A stretch of DNA of 64,000 nt from NCBI GenBank assembly GCA_910579685.1, contig CAJTVN010000021.1, forward strand, positions 1-64,000, in the 5' to 3' direction. The notes below the pieces were generated by a model. It saw only the letters and a program-made list of their open reading frames with translations. It was not told the DNA's origin and searched no databases. This document shows, piece after piece, positions 33,057 to 41,717 of this stretch. The translations under genes and the position numbers were made by a program. The stretch is from an uncultured Lachnospiraceae bacterium (GTDB lineage: Bacteria; Bacillota; Clostridia; Lachnospirales; Lachnospiraceae). Numbering within the stretch: the first letter of the stretch is position 1; each line of letters opens with the position of its first letter.

Positions 33057-34808
33057 ATGGAATTATCGACATTGTATCGGGAATGTACACTGGATCAGAT
33101 TACAGAAAAAGACATCGCGGGAGAACGAAAGGTAGCAGGCTGGGTGGAAAATATCAGGGACCATGGCGGCGTGTCCTTTATCGACCTGAGAGACAGGTAC
33201 GGCGTACTGCAGATTGTCATGAGAAATACGCAGCTGCTTAAGGGAATTGGCAGGGAAGACTGCGTGAGTATTACGGGAAAGATTGAGAAACGGGACGAGG
33301 AGACTTACAATCCCAGGATCCCCACGGGAACCATTGAGCTGGAGGCCCACACCGTGGAGATTCTGGGAAAGGTCACAGGACAGCTTCCCTTTGAGATTGT
33401 AACGTCTAAGGAGACAAGAGAGGAGCTGCGGCTGAAATACCGCTATCTGGATCTGAGGAACCGGAAGGTTCTGGATAACATGATTTTCCGTTCCAGAGTG
33501 ATTCAGTTTCTCCGGGAGAAAATGACGCAGCTGGGATTTATTGAGGTACAGACCCCGATTCTGTGCGCATCCTCGCCGGAGGGAGCAAGGGACTATATTG
33601 TGCCTTCCAGACATTATAAGGGGAAATTTTATGCGCTGCCCCAGGCACCCCAGCAGTATAAGCAGCTATTGATGGTATCGGGAATCGACAAGTATTTCCA
33701 GATCGCCCCCTGCTTTAGGGACGAGGACGCAAGGGCGGACCGCTCTCCCGGTGAGTTTTACCAGCTGGATTTTGAGATGAGCTTTGCCACCCAGGAGGAT
33801 GTGTTCCGGGTGGGAGAGGAAGTGCTTACGGCCGCCTTTGAGAAATTTGCACCGGAAGGGTATGCGGTTACGAAGGCTCCCTACCCGGTGATCAGCTATA
33901 AGCGGGCCATGCTGGAATTCGGAACGGATAAGCCGGATCTGCGCAATCCCCTGAGAATTATTGATCTTTCGGAATTTTTTAGTAAATGTGCCTTTAAGCC
34001 GTTCCAAAATAAGACGGTGAGGGCTGTCAGAATACACGGACTTCAGTCCAAGGGCTTCCACGAGAAGATGCTGAAATTTGCCATGGGAATCGGGATGGCC
34101 GGACTGGGCTACCTGGAGGTGCAGGAGGATCTGTCCTTCAAGGGTCCGATCGACAAGTTCATACCGGATGACCTGAAGGCGGAGCTTCGACGGCTGGCGG
34201 ATCTTGCGCCGCAGGACACCATTTTTTTCATTGCGGACAAAGAGCGGCGGGCGGCGGACTATGCCGGGCAGATCCGCACGGAGCTGGGAGAGAGGCTGGA
34301 AATCTGCGAGAAAAACGCATACCGTTTCTGTTTTGTCAATGATTTTCCCATGTTCGAGCTGGATGAGGAGACGAAAAAGCCTGTGTTTACACACAATCCC
34401 TTTTCCATGCCCCAGGGAGGGCTTAAAGCGCTTTGCGATAAGGATCCTCTGGAGATTCTGGCGTATCAGTACGATATTGTCTGTAACGGCGTGGAGCTTT
34501 CCTCAGGTGCGGTGCGCAACCACAGTCTGGATGTGATGGTGAAAGCATTTGAAATTGCGGGCTATGACGAGGAGGTATTGAAGCAGAAATTCGGGGCGCT
34601 TTACAATGCATTTCAGTTCGGAGCGCCTCCCCATGCGGGAATGGCTCCCGGTGTGGACCGGATGATCATGCTTCTTCGCAATGAGCAAAATATCAGAGAA
34701 GTTATAGCCTTTCCCATGAGCGGATCCGCACAGGATCTGATGTGCGGATCTCCGGGCGAGGTGACGGAGCAGCAGCTTCGGGAAGTGCATATCAAAGTCA
34801 GAAAATAG
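33057..34808 (+). CDS. aspS: aspartyl-tRNA synthetase
   Basis: A 583-residue bacterial-type class II synthetase. The N-terminal OB-fold anticodon domain (VAGWVENIRDHGGVSFIDLRD) is followed by catalytic motif 2 FRDEDARADRSPGEF, the bacterial GAD insertion near residues 300-400, and motif 3 in the GMAPGVDRMIMLL segment. It charges tRNA-Asp. Expression is controlled by the T-box leader upstream. trkA follows after 28 nt, so read-through into the potassium genes is possible. Confidence 0.97.
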   Translation: MELSTLYRECTLDQITEKDIAGERKVAGWVENIRDHGGVSFIDLRDRYGVLQIVMRNTQLLKGIGREDCVSITGKIEKRDEETYNPRIPTGTIELEAHTVEILGKVTGQLPFEIVTSKETREELRLKYRYLDLRNRKVLDNMIFRSRVIQFLREKMTQLGFIEVQTPILCASSPEGARDYIVPSRHYKGKFYALPQAPQQYKQLLMVSGIDKYFQIAPCFRDEDARADRSPGEFYQLDFEMSFATQEDVFRVGEEVLTAAFEKFAPEGYAVTKAPYPVISYKRAMLEFGTDKPDLRNPLRIIDLSEFFSKCAFKPFQNKTVRAVRIHGLQSKGFHEKMLKFAMGIGMAGLGYLEVQEDLSFKGPIDKFIPDDLKAELRRLADLAPQDTIFFIADKERRAADYAGQIRTELGERLEICEKNAYRFCFVNDFPMFELDEETKKPVFTHNPFSMPQGGLKALCDKDPLEILAYQYDIVCNGVELSSGAVRNHSLDVMVKAFEIAGYDEEVLKQKFGALYNAFQFGAPPHAGMAPGVDRMIMLLRNEQNIREVIAFPMSGSAQDLMCGSPGEVTEQQLREVHIKVRK

Positions 34809-34836
34809 CCGGGAAAGGCAGGGGAAACGGGAAATC

Positions 34837-36222
34837 ATGATAAGGCATCGCAATAATATGAATATCTTTATTGTAGGCGGGGGAGCGATTGGAAGAACAC
34901 TGGCGGGACAGCTGGTAAAGGACGGCTATAAGCTGACGGTCATTGACCGGAATCCGGACGTGGCGGGAAGGCTGGGAAATACCATGGATATTCTCTGTTA
35001 CACGGGAAACGGAGCCTCCTATTCCACTCTGGAGGAGCTTGGTGCGGGAGAGGCGGATATTTTTATCGCAGTGACGGAGACGGATGAGATGAATATCCTG
35101 AGCTGTCTTACCGCCCATCTGTTAGGAGCCGGACATACCATAGCCCGGATCCGGGATGTGGACTATGCGAAACATAACCACTTTTACAAAGACAGGCTTG
35201 GACTTTCCATGATCATCAATCCGGAGCTTGCCACGGCCATGGAGATCGGAAGGCTCCTTCGCTTCCCTCTTGCCACCAGGGTGGAGGTTTTTGCGGGGGG
35301 ACGTGCGGAGCTTGTGGAGATGAGCGTCCGGGAGGAGAGCCCTTTAAATGGCAAATCCCTGATCGAGATCACCCAGAGCATGGGAATCAATCTGTTAATC
35401 TGCGCCGTGGTGCGGCAGGAGGAGGCCTTTGTACCCAAAGGAAGCACGGTGATCTGTAAGGGAGATATTCTGTATCTGACAGGAGCGGCGGACGAGCTGC
35501 GTAAGGCCTTTCGAAAACTGAAGCTCCCCGTGAAGCCTCTCAAATCAGTCATGATAGCGGGAGGGGGAAGGATTTCCCACTATCTGGCGGAGGCACTGCT
35601 TCATCAGGGCTCCAAGGTGACGCTGATCGAGAGGAATGAAGAGATGGCAAATGCCATATCCGGCGCAATCTCCGGAATCAACGTGATCTGCGATGATGCG
35701 CTGGCCTATTTTGATTCCATGTCCCAGACGGACATCCAGAGAACGGACGCTTTTATCACGCTGACGGAAAACGACGAGTACAACCTCACAGCGGCTATGT
35801 ACGGAGAATCCCAGGGGATCGGCAAGGTGATCTCCAGGATCAGCGCCAAGTCCCGATTAAAGGTGCTCTCTCCTGAAAGCAAGATCTGTACCATATCCAG
35901 GGAGGATGTTGCAGCGGACAGGATTCTGGGCTACAGCCGTTCTCTCCTCAATGCGGAGGATAATGATGCAGTGGAATCCCTGTACCGGCTCATGGACGGT
36001 AAGATTGAGTTTATTGAGTTTAAGGTGGACGAGAAGGATCAGAACCTGAATATTCCCCTGAAAAATCTTAAAATGAAGCGCAATATACTGATTGGATGCA
36101 TTATAAGAGATATGAGAACCATTATTCCCAGAGGTGATGATGTGATCAGAACCGGAGACACCGTGCTGGTTGCTTCCATAAACAGACAGATCGCCCGCCT
36201 GGAAGACATTTTTGCTACGTAA
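34837..36222 (+). CDS. trkA: Trk potassium uptake system NAD-binding component
   Basis: A 461-residue peripheral membrane protein with two RCK repeats, each a Rossmann domain (IFIVGGGAIGRTLAGQL; MIAGGGRISHYLAEALL) plus a TrkA_C domain. It gates the TrkH channel in response to NAD(H)/ATP. The start could be ATG 34837 or ATG 34858 (MNIFIVGGG); neither has a strong ribosome binding site and I keep the longer one. The trkH gene follows 27 nt later. Confidence 0.95.
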   Translation: MIRHRNNMNIFIVGGGAIGRTLAGQLVKDGYKLTVIDRNPDVAGRLGNTMDILCYTGNGASYSTLEELGAGEADIFIAVTETDEMNILSCLTAHLLGAGHTIARIRDVDYAKHNHFYKDRLGLSMIINPELATAMEIGRLLRFPLATRVEVFAGGRAELVEMSVREESPLNGKSLIEITQSMGINLLICAVVRQEEAFVPKGSTVICKGDILYLTGAADELRKAFRKLKLPVKPLKSVMIAGGGRISHYLAEALLHQGSKVTLIERNEEMANAISGAISGINVICDDALAYFDSMSQTDIQRTDAFITLTENDEYNLTAAMYGESQGIGKVISRISAKSRLKVLSPESKICTISREDVAADRILGYSRSLLNAEDNDAVESLYRLMDGKIEFIEFKVDEKDQNLNIPLKNLKMKRNILIGCIIRDMRTIIPRGDDVIRTGDTVLVASINRQIARLEDIFAT

Positions 36223-36249
36223 GGATCATGCGGAGAGGCGGATACGAAG

Positions 36250-37689
36250 ATGAATAAACGTAAGATTATCAGTATAATAGGAAGAATTATTTTGATTGAG
36301 GCGGCGCTGATGATTCCGGCCCTTGTGGTGTCGCTTCTCTATGGGGACGGCGATGCTCCGGCTTTTATCGTTACCATGATTCCGGCGATGATTGTTGGGC
36401 TTCTTTTTTCCAGGGTGCGGCAGTCGGACAGGAGAATGAGCAGCCGGGACGGATACTTCATTGTGGCGGCGGCCTGGATCGTGATTTCCCTGATCGGGGC
36501 AGTGCCCCTTTTTGCCGCAGGTGGATTTGCCTCCTACTGGGATGCGCTCTTTGAGATTATTTCAGGCTTTACCACCACCGGAGCGTCCATACTGGCCCGG
36601 CCTGAGGATCTGGGCCACGGCATTATCTTCTGGCGCAGCTTTACCCACTGGATCGGGGGTATGGGAGTGCTGGTCTTCGTGCTCATGGTGATGCCTATGG
36701 AAAATGATAATTCCATGCATCTTGTGCGGGCGGAGGTGCCGGGGCCCACGGCGGGCAAGCTGGTTCCCAGAATGCGCACCACCTCCATGATTCTCTACGG
36801 GATTTATGCGGCTATGACGTTGATCCTGGTGGTTCTTCTGCTCTGCGGAAGGATGTCCTTGTTTGACAGTTTCTGCATCGCTTTCGGAACGGCGGGAACC
36901 GGCGGGTTTGCCACCAGCTCTGCGGGGATCGCAGGCTATGACAGCGCTTACATTGAGATTGTGCTGGGCGTTTTCATGCTGCTTTTCGGCATCAATTTTA
37001 ATATTTATCATCTGCTCCTGTTCGGCAAGATCAGGGACGTGTTTAAGTCGGAGGAGGTCAAGGTATATCTCGGGATCGTGGCCGCATCCACGATTGCCAT
37101 TTCCGTCAATATCTTAGGTCAGTCGGCGAGTCTGGGAAGAGCGGTAAGAGACTCCTTTTTTCAGGTGGCAAGCATCATCACCACCACGGGCTTTGCCACG
37201 GTGGACTTTAATTTCTGGCCGGAGTTCTCCAAGCACACGCTGGTGCTGCTCATGATCATCGGCGCCTGCGCAGGCTCCACGGGCGGCGGTTTTAAGGTTT
37301 CGCGGGGGCTTATTCTGGTGAAATCCTTTTTTGCGGAGATCAGGAAGATCATCACGCCAAGAGCCGTGATCACGGTGAGGCTGGACAAAAAGCCGGTGGA
37401 TATGCAGACGGTGAATTCCACAAAGATCTATGCCGGCGCTTACCTGATCCTGATCTGTGTGTTTACCTGGATCCTTTCTCTGGACGGAAAGGATCTGACC
37501 ACGAATCTCACGGCGGTGCTGTCCTGTTTTAACAATATCGGGCCCGGTCTTGCCGGGGTGGGTCCTATGGAAAATTTCAGCTTTTATTCTGACTGGGCGA
37601 AGGTGCTTCTGTCTGCGGCAATGCTCACGGGAAGGCTGGAAATATTTCCCATGTTTCTGCTGTTTTCCAGATCCACACATAAAAAGTAG
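36250..37689 (+). CDS. trkH: Trk/Ktr-type potassium uptake membrane protein
   Basis: A 479-residue membrane protein of the SKT potassium-channel-like family. Four repeated pore loops are visible, including SGFTTTGASIL, GTAGTGGFATS, ITTTGFATVDF and FNNIGPGLA. It imports potassium, with TrkA as gating partner. GAGAGG precedes the ATG. The OmpR/HK pair downstream is under its own box-containing promoter. Confidence 0.95.
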   Translation: MNKRKIISIIGRIILIEAALMIPALVVSLLYGDGDAPAFIVTMIPAMIVGLLFSRVRQSDRRMSSRDGYFIVAAAWIVISLIGAVPLFAAGGFASYWDALFEIISGFTTTGASILARPEDLGHGIIFWRSFTHWIGGMGVLVFVLMVMPMENDNSMHLVRAEVPGPTAGKLVPRMRTTSMILYGIYAAMTLILVVLLLCGRMSLFDSFCIAFGTAGTGGFATSSAGIAGYDSAYIEIVLGVFMLLFGINFNIYHLLLFGKIRDVFKSEEVKVYLGIVAASTIAISVNILGQSASLGRAVRDSFFQVASIITTTGFATVDFNFWPEFSKHTLVLLMIIGACAGSTGGGFKVSRGLILVKSFFAEIRKIITPRAVITVRLDKKPVDMQTVNSTKIYAGAYLILICVFTWILSLDGKDLTTNLTAVLSCFNNIGPGLAGVGPMENFSFYSDWAKVLLSAAMLTGRLEIFPMFLLFSRSTHKK

Positions 37690-37706
37690 GCTATCCGCCT
37701 TTTCCA

Positions 37707-37736
37707 CACACAAATCACAAATTTGCGTGGTATACT
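37707..37736 (+). promoter_or_regulatory. activator-type promoter with CACACAAATCACAAATT box
   Basis: The box (37707-37723) contains the 7-nt direct repeat CACAAAT CACAAAT, and ends 7 nt before the -10 TATACT (37731-37736), replacing the -35. An identical 17-nt box lies at 39924. An OmpR-family regulator would bind such direct repeats, so this is probably autoregulation. Confidence 0.6.
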
Positions 37737-37759
37737 GACTGGAAACAGGGGGTATTAAG

Positions 37760-38431
37760 ATGCAGAAAATTTTAGTGGTCGAGGATGATCCGGATATTCA
37801 GGAGCTTTTGCAGAACTTCCTGAGGGAGGCCGGTTATGAGGTGGGCACAGCCTTTGACGGGGTGGAGGGGCTTGGCGCATTTGAGGAGAGGGATTATGAT
37901 CTGGTGCTCCTTGATGTCATGCTTCCCAAGCTGGACGGATTTGCACTCTGCGAGCTGATACGCAGAAAATCCCGGGTTCCCATTATCATGCTCACGGCTC
38001 TCAGCGGTGAGAAGGAGCAGATCAGGGGGCTTGACCTGCAGGTGGATGATTATATTACAAAACCTTTTTCCATGCCGGTTCTGATCCGCAAGGTGGCGGC
38101 GGTTCTCCGAAGGAGTGCGGCGGGAGCGGGATGGGAGCATCAGACGCTGTCCCACCAAAACCTTACCCTGGATCAGGATAGCCGCTGCGTCTTTTTGGAC
38201 GGGCGGGAGTATGAACTGACCTGCCGCGAGTTTGAGGTGCTCTGGGAGCTTCTGTCCCACAGGGGGCGTGTGCTCACCCGGCAGAATCTCCTGGATCGTC
38301 TGTGGAAATACGATTTTTACGGGGACGAGAGGGTGGTCGACACACATATCAAAAATCTCCGCAAAAAGCTGGGGATCGATTTTATCCAGACAATCAGAGG
38401 GGTGGGATACAAAATTGATAAGGAAGATTAA
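37760..38431 (+). CDS. OmpR/PhoB-family response regulator
   Basis: A 223-residue regulator: receiver domain (residues 3-115, acidic EDDPD, phospho-acceptor Asp52 in LLDVMLP, Lys in ITKPFS) and a winged-helix DNA-binding domain (LTCREFEVLWELLSHRGRVLTRQNLL ... VDTHIKNLRKKLG ... RGVGYKI). Its partner kinase starts inside its 3' end. A duplicated direct-repeat box in front of this gene and the 40.0 kb gene is its likely target. Confidence 0.95.
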   Translation: MQKILVVEDDPDIQELLQNFLREAGYEVGTAFDGVEGLGAFEERDYDLVLLDVMLPKLDGFALCELIRRKSRVPIIMLTALSGEKEQIRGLDLQVDDYITKPFSMPVLIRKVAAVLRRSAAGAGWEHQTLSHQNLTLDQDSRCVFLDGREYELTCREFEVLWELLSHRGRVLTRQNLLDRLWKYDFYGDERVVDTHIKNLRKKLGIDFIQTIRGVGYKIDKED

Positions 38432-39872
38432 GAGCAGTCTTTTTGCGGAAGTGTTTCTGATCACCCTGGCAATGCTTTTGGTTGTCAGTTTTTTTATCTA
38501 TGCGGTGCTGGCCGTTCTCCTGCCAAAAACCTATTCTGCGGAGCTTGAACAGGCGCTGGATGGGCAGGCCCGGGATTTGGCGGGAGAGCTTTCCCGCATT
38601 TCCATGGAGGAGAGCGGAAGTCTCTTTGACCGGTTTCTCCGGAACGAAACGATCGCATATCTCGAGCTGTACACAGAGCAGGGAATTCAGCTGGAGATCC
38701 CCTCGGGCAGTGCGGAAAGCACAGGAACGGCATCGGAGGCTGTCACAGTGGAAGCGGAGGCCGTCTCGGAGATATCCTATGAGGAGCAGGCACCCCTCCT
38801 GTCAGGAAGCTACTGGTTTTCCTTTCAGGGAAGCGGGGAACGCTGTATGCTCACGGTTTACGGAAGAGCCAGGGAGGCGGCGAAGCTCCAAAAGTCCTTT
38901 TCCGGTATTTTCCCCATATTTCTGGGAGTGATGTTTCTTGCGGCCTTTGGCGTTTCCTTTCTGTATTCCCGTCTGATCACAAATCCCATAGTGAAACTAA
39001 GTCATATTTCCAAAGAGATTTCATCCCTTAAGCTTGAATGGAAGCTTGCAGGCGATCGTCAGGATGAGCTCGGGGTGTTGGAGAGAAGCCTGAATGAGAT
39101 GTCGGTAAAGCTTGCGGAAACGCTGAAAGAGCTCAGGGAGGCGAACCGTCAGCTTGCCCTTGACATGGAGCAGGAGAAGGCTCTGGAGCAGGCGAGGCTG
39201 GATTTTTTTTCCGCAGTATCTCATGAGCTGAAGACCCCGATCACTATTATAAAAGGGCAGCTGGAGGGAATGTGTCTGAAAATAGGGGTCTACAGGGATC
39301 GGGATAAATATCTGGCCAGGGCGCTTGAGGTTACAAACCGGTTGGAGGCCATGGTAGGGGAGATCCTCACGGCGCTCCGGCTGGAAACCGCTCGGGAGGA
39401 TTTTCAGAACCAGTGCTTTGACTGTGTTCCGCTGATCATGGCTTATCTGGAGGAGGCGGAGGATCTGACTGCGCAAAAACAGCTGCGGGTGCGCACGCAC
39501 TGTGAGGGAAAGGCATGTATGAACGGTAATAAGCCGCTGATGGAAAAGGTGTTTTCCAACCTTATCGGGAATGCGGTGAAATATTCGCCCAGGGAAGCCC
39601 TTGTGACGATCTGTATACGGTCCGTTCCAAAGGGGTGGGTTTTTTCCGTGGAAAACACTGGCGTTTCGATTCCGGCGCAGAAACTTACGGAGGTCTTTGA
39701 CGCATTCACCTGCGTGGATCCCTCCCGGAACAGGGAGAGCGCCGGCAACGGGCTGGGGCTTTACCTTGTCCAAAGGATTCTGGAACGGCACGGAAGCGTC
39801 TGCAGGGTATGCAATACGGATCAGGGAGTGCGGTTCTGGTTCGAAATGCGGGATGCAAGGGACATTTACTAA
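38415..39872 (+). CDS. sensor histidine kinase of the OmpR pair
   Basis: The protein is 485 residues from a TTG at 38415, which overlaps the regulator by 17 nt and has GGGGTGGGA upstream; there is no ATG before the first membrane helix, so the TTG decides the start. Helix 1 (VFLITLAMLLVVSFFIYAVLAVLL), an extracytoplasmic sensor to about residue 165, helix 2 (IFPIFLGVMFLAAFGVSFLY), HAMP, HisKA with His270 (VSHELKTPITII) and a HATPase (NLIGNAVKYSP, GNGLGLYLVQRI). The kinase resembles VanS/PhoR types. Confidence 0.92.
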   Translation: MIRKIKSSLFAEVFLITLAMLLVVSFFIYAVLAVLLPKTYSAELEQALDGQARDLAGELSRISMEESGSLFDRFLRNETIAYLELYTEQGIQLEIPSGSAESTGTASEAVTVEAEAVSEISYEEQAPLLSGSYWFSFQGSGERCMLTVYGRAREAAKLQKSFSGIFPIFLGVMFLAAFGVSFLYSRLITNPIVKLSHISKEISSLKLEWKLAGDRQDELGVLERSLNEMSVKLAETLKELREANRQLALDMEQEKALEQARLDFFSAVSHELKTPITIIKGQLEGMCLKIGVYRDRDKYLARALEVTNRLEAMVGEILTALRLETAREDFQNQCFDCVPLIMAYLEEAEDLTAQKQLRVRTHCEGKACMNGNKPLMEKVFSNLIGNAVKYSPREALVTICIRSVPKGWVFSVENTGVSIPAQKLTEVFDAFTCVDPSRNRESAGNGLGLYLVQRILERHGSVCRVCNTDQGVRFWFEMRDARDIY

Positions 39873-39923
39873 ACGTTTATGTGCCGCTTTGCGGCGCTCC
39901 GCCACAGATGACAGCCCTTTCTT

Positions 39924-39975
39924 CACACAAATCACAAATTAATTCCAATAGTGCGACAAAATCAGTTGGTATACT
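39924..39975 (+). promoter_or_regulatory. second copy of the regulator box with a -10 element
   Basis: CACACAAATCACAAATT (39924-39940) is identical to the copy at 37707. The -10 TATACT is at 39970-39975, so the box is 22 bp further upstream than at the regulator gene, about two helical turns. No good -35 exists, which suggests activation. Confidence 0.58.
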
Positions 39976-40010
39976 GGGTGCATAATGAAAGGAAAGGATT
40001 GGTGATTGTG

Positions 40011-41165
40011 ATGAAGAAGAAAATATGGATAGGTGCGGGTATTTTTCTTGCAGGATGCGTTCTGACAGCCGGAGGTCTGTCTCTGGCAGCCGGGAGGGGA
40101 GGTCAGGAAATTACGCTGCAGGCTGAGGAGGGCGCATGGGAGAGCAGCGAGGCTCTCTCCGGGAAGGAACTGGAGGAAAGGGAACGGGAGCGTATCCGGG
40201 AGACGGCGCAGGCTTTTGAGATCTACGAAGAATTCGGGATGACTTATGACCGGAAACAGAACCGTTTCTTTTACAATGGGAAGATGGTACGGCATTTTAA
40301 TGATCAGATCGGGGAGGGTTCCAATGCGTTTCACCATAACGAGGGTGTGATTGACGTGATACCCTTGAGGGATGACCAGGGGAGACTCACAGGCCTTCGG
40401 GAGGCGACAAGAGAGGAGTTTGAGGAGAGGTCTGTCAGATGGCAGGAGCTGCAGGATCAGTTTCCGTCGGATTTGGGGGAGAATGCCTGTATGGAGCTTG
40501 GAGATCCGGATGAGAATTTTCTGGAGGAATATGCGGTTTACGAGCCCTTCGGCCTTACTTGTGAGAAGGACGGTCTTTACTTTGAGGGCGAGAAGGTCCG
40601 GTATTTCCTGGACGGAACGGAGCTGGATGAGGGATGCCTGAGTGCCTGGCGCCAGTATTGGAACGGTGAGGGAGCCGTGGATGTCCACACGGTGCGGACG
40701 GTGATCGACAACGGGGATGGGAGCTATGACCCTTTTGGAGAGCTGATCGGAATGGAGCGGTATTCTAAGGAGGAGTTTGACAGAAGAGATCTGAAGGATT
40801 TTCAGGGCTCTTTGGAGGCGACCGCCGTGGATGCGCCGTCCGGGGGCGGTTTCTTCGAATGGCTGTTTGGGAAAAAGGACAGAGGCGCCTCTTTTGAGGA
40901 GATCTTTGAAGCATACAGGGATTATGGGATTACCTACGTGGAGGCAGACAAAGGAAGCGGTGTGGGAAATGTGTATGATAACGGAGAGCTGGTGGATTAT
41001 TTTGTGGACCGCAGGCCTGACGGAGGGGTGTTTTCCTTCTGTTCCAGAGGCGGTAAGTCAGCGGACGGAGACAGAGATTCTAATGTTAATGCCAAAAACG
41101 GAATTACGGTTTCCACAGTCTATGATGAAAAGGGGAAGCTTTGCGGGGTAAGCCGGATCGAGTGA
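40011..41165 (+). CDS. exported protein with three copies of a ~80-residue repeat
   Basis: A 384-residue protein from ATG 40011; in-frame GTG codons at 40002 and 40008 are closer to AGGAAAGG and could be used. The N-terminus is hydrophobic (IWIGAGIFLAGCVLTAGGLSL) with a possible lipobox LAGC, so it is anchored or secreted. Three repeats follow (about residues 68-130, 172-255, 303-382), each with an FGMTY-like start, an F/Y-x-NGK-VRYF element and an end such as VIPLRDDQGRLTGL or TVYDEKGKLCGV. I recall similar domains next to M56 peptidases, but no peptidase is present. It is the likely target of the regulator at 37760. Confidence 0.72.
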   Translation: MKKKIWIGAGIFLAGCVLTAGGLSLAAGRGGQEITLQAEEGAWESSEALSGKELEERERERIRETAQAFEIYEEFGMTYDRKQNRFFYNGKMVRHFNDQIGEGSNAFHHNEGVIDVIPLRDDQGRLTGLREATREEFEERSVRWQELQDQFPSDLGENACMELGDPDENFLEEYAVYEPFGLTCEKDGLYFEGEKVRYFLDGTELDEGCLSAWRQYWNGEGAVDVHTVRTVIDNGDGSYDPFGELIGMERYSKEEFDRRDLKDFQGSLEATAVDAPSGGGFFEWLFGKKDRGASFEEIFEAYRDYGITYVEADKGSGVGNVYDNGELVDYFVDRRPDGGVFSFCSRGGKSADGDRDSNVNAKNGITVSTVYDEKGKLCGVSRIE

Positions 41166-41182
41166 TCTTCTGACAGAAAAAA

Positions 41183-41212
41183 TTGGTCAAATAAGCCGGA
41201 CGGTGTTATAAT
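41183..41212 (+). promoter_or_regulatory. candidate promoter of the restriction-modification unit
   Basis: TTGGTC (41183-41188) and TATAAT (41207-41212), 18-nt spacer, 40 nt before vsr. Confidence 0.6.
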
Positions 41213-41251
41213 TATTATGTCGTTAACTAGTAAAAGTCAGGCGGTGAGACC

Positions 41252-41683
41252 ATGGATGTGCTGAATGCTAAGCAGCGTCATAAGTGCATGAGTCACATAA
41301 AGAGCAAGGATACGAGTATAGAGGTTTCCCTGCGCAGGGCGTTGTGGAAAAAGGGATACCGCTATCGGAAAAATTATAGTGCGTTGCCGGGGAAACCGGA
41401 TATTGTTCTAACTAAATATAGAATAGCCATATTTTGTGACGGAGAGCTTTTTCATGGGAAAAACTGGGAGGTTCTCAAACCCAGATTACTTAAGGGGAAT
41501 AATCCGGATTTCTGGGTAAAAAAAATCGAGCGAAACATGAAGCGTGATGATGAAAATGACAAAAAGCTTCTGTTTCTGGGATGGACAGTGATACACTTCT
41601 GGGGAAATGACATTTTGAAAAATACCGATCAGTGCGTGAAGGTGGTCGAAGAGGCGATTTTTGATGACCTGATCGGCGATTGA
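41252..41683 (+). CDS. vsr: very short patch repair endonuclease
   Basis: A 143-residue Vsr-type endonuclease. Typical segments are QRHKCMSHIKSKDTSIEV, the KGYRYRKNY beta strand, LPGKPDIVL with the catalytic aspartate, IAIFCDGELFHG, and WVKKIERNMKRD. It nicks next to T:G mismatches produced by deamination of 5-methylcytosine made by the partner methyltransferase, protecting its sites from C-to-T loss. It comes before the methyltransferase in the same unit, 34 nt apart. Confidence 0.95.
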   Translation: MDVLNAKQRHKCMSHIKSKDTSIEVSLRRALWKKGYRYRKNYSALPGKPDIVLTKYRIAIFCDGELFHGKNWEVLKPRLLKGNNPDFWVKKIERNMKRDDENDKKLLFLGWTVIHFWGNDILKNTDQCVKVVEEAIFDDLIGD

Positions 41684-41717
41684 CTCTGGGAAAGAATGAC
41701 AGTGAAGGAGAAAAATC

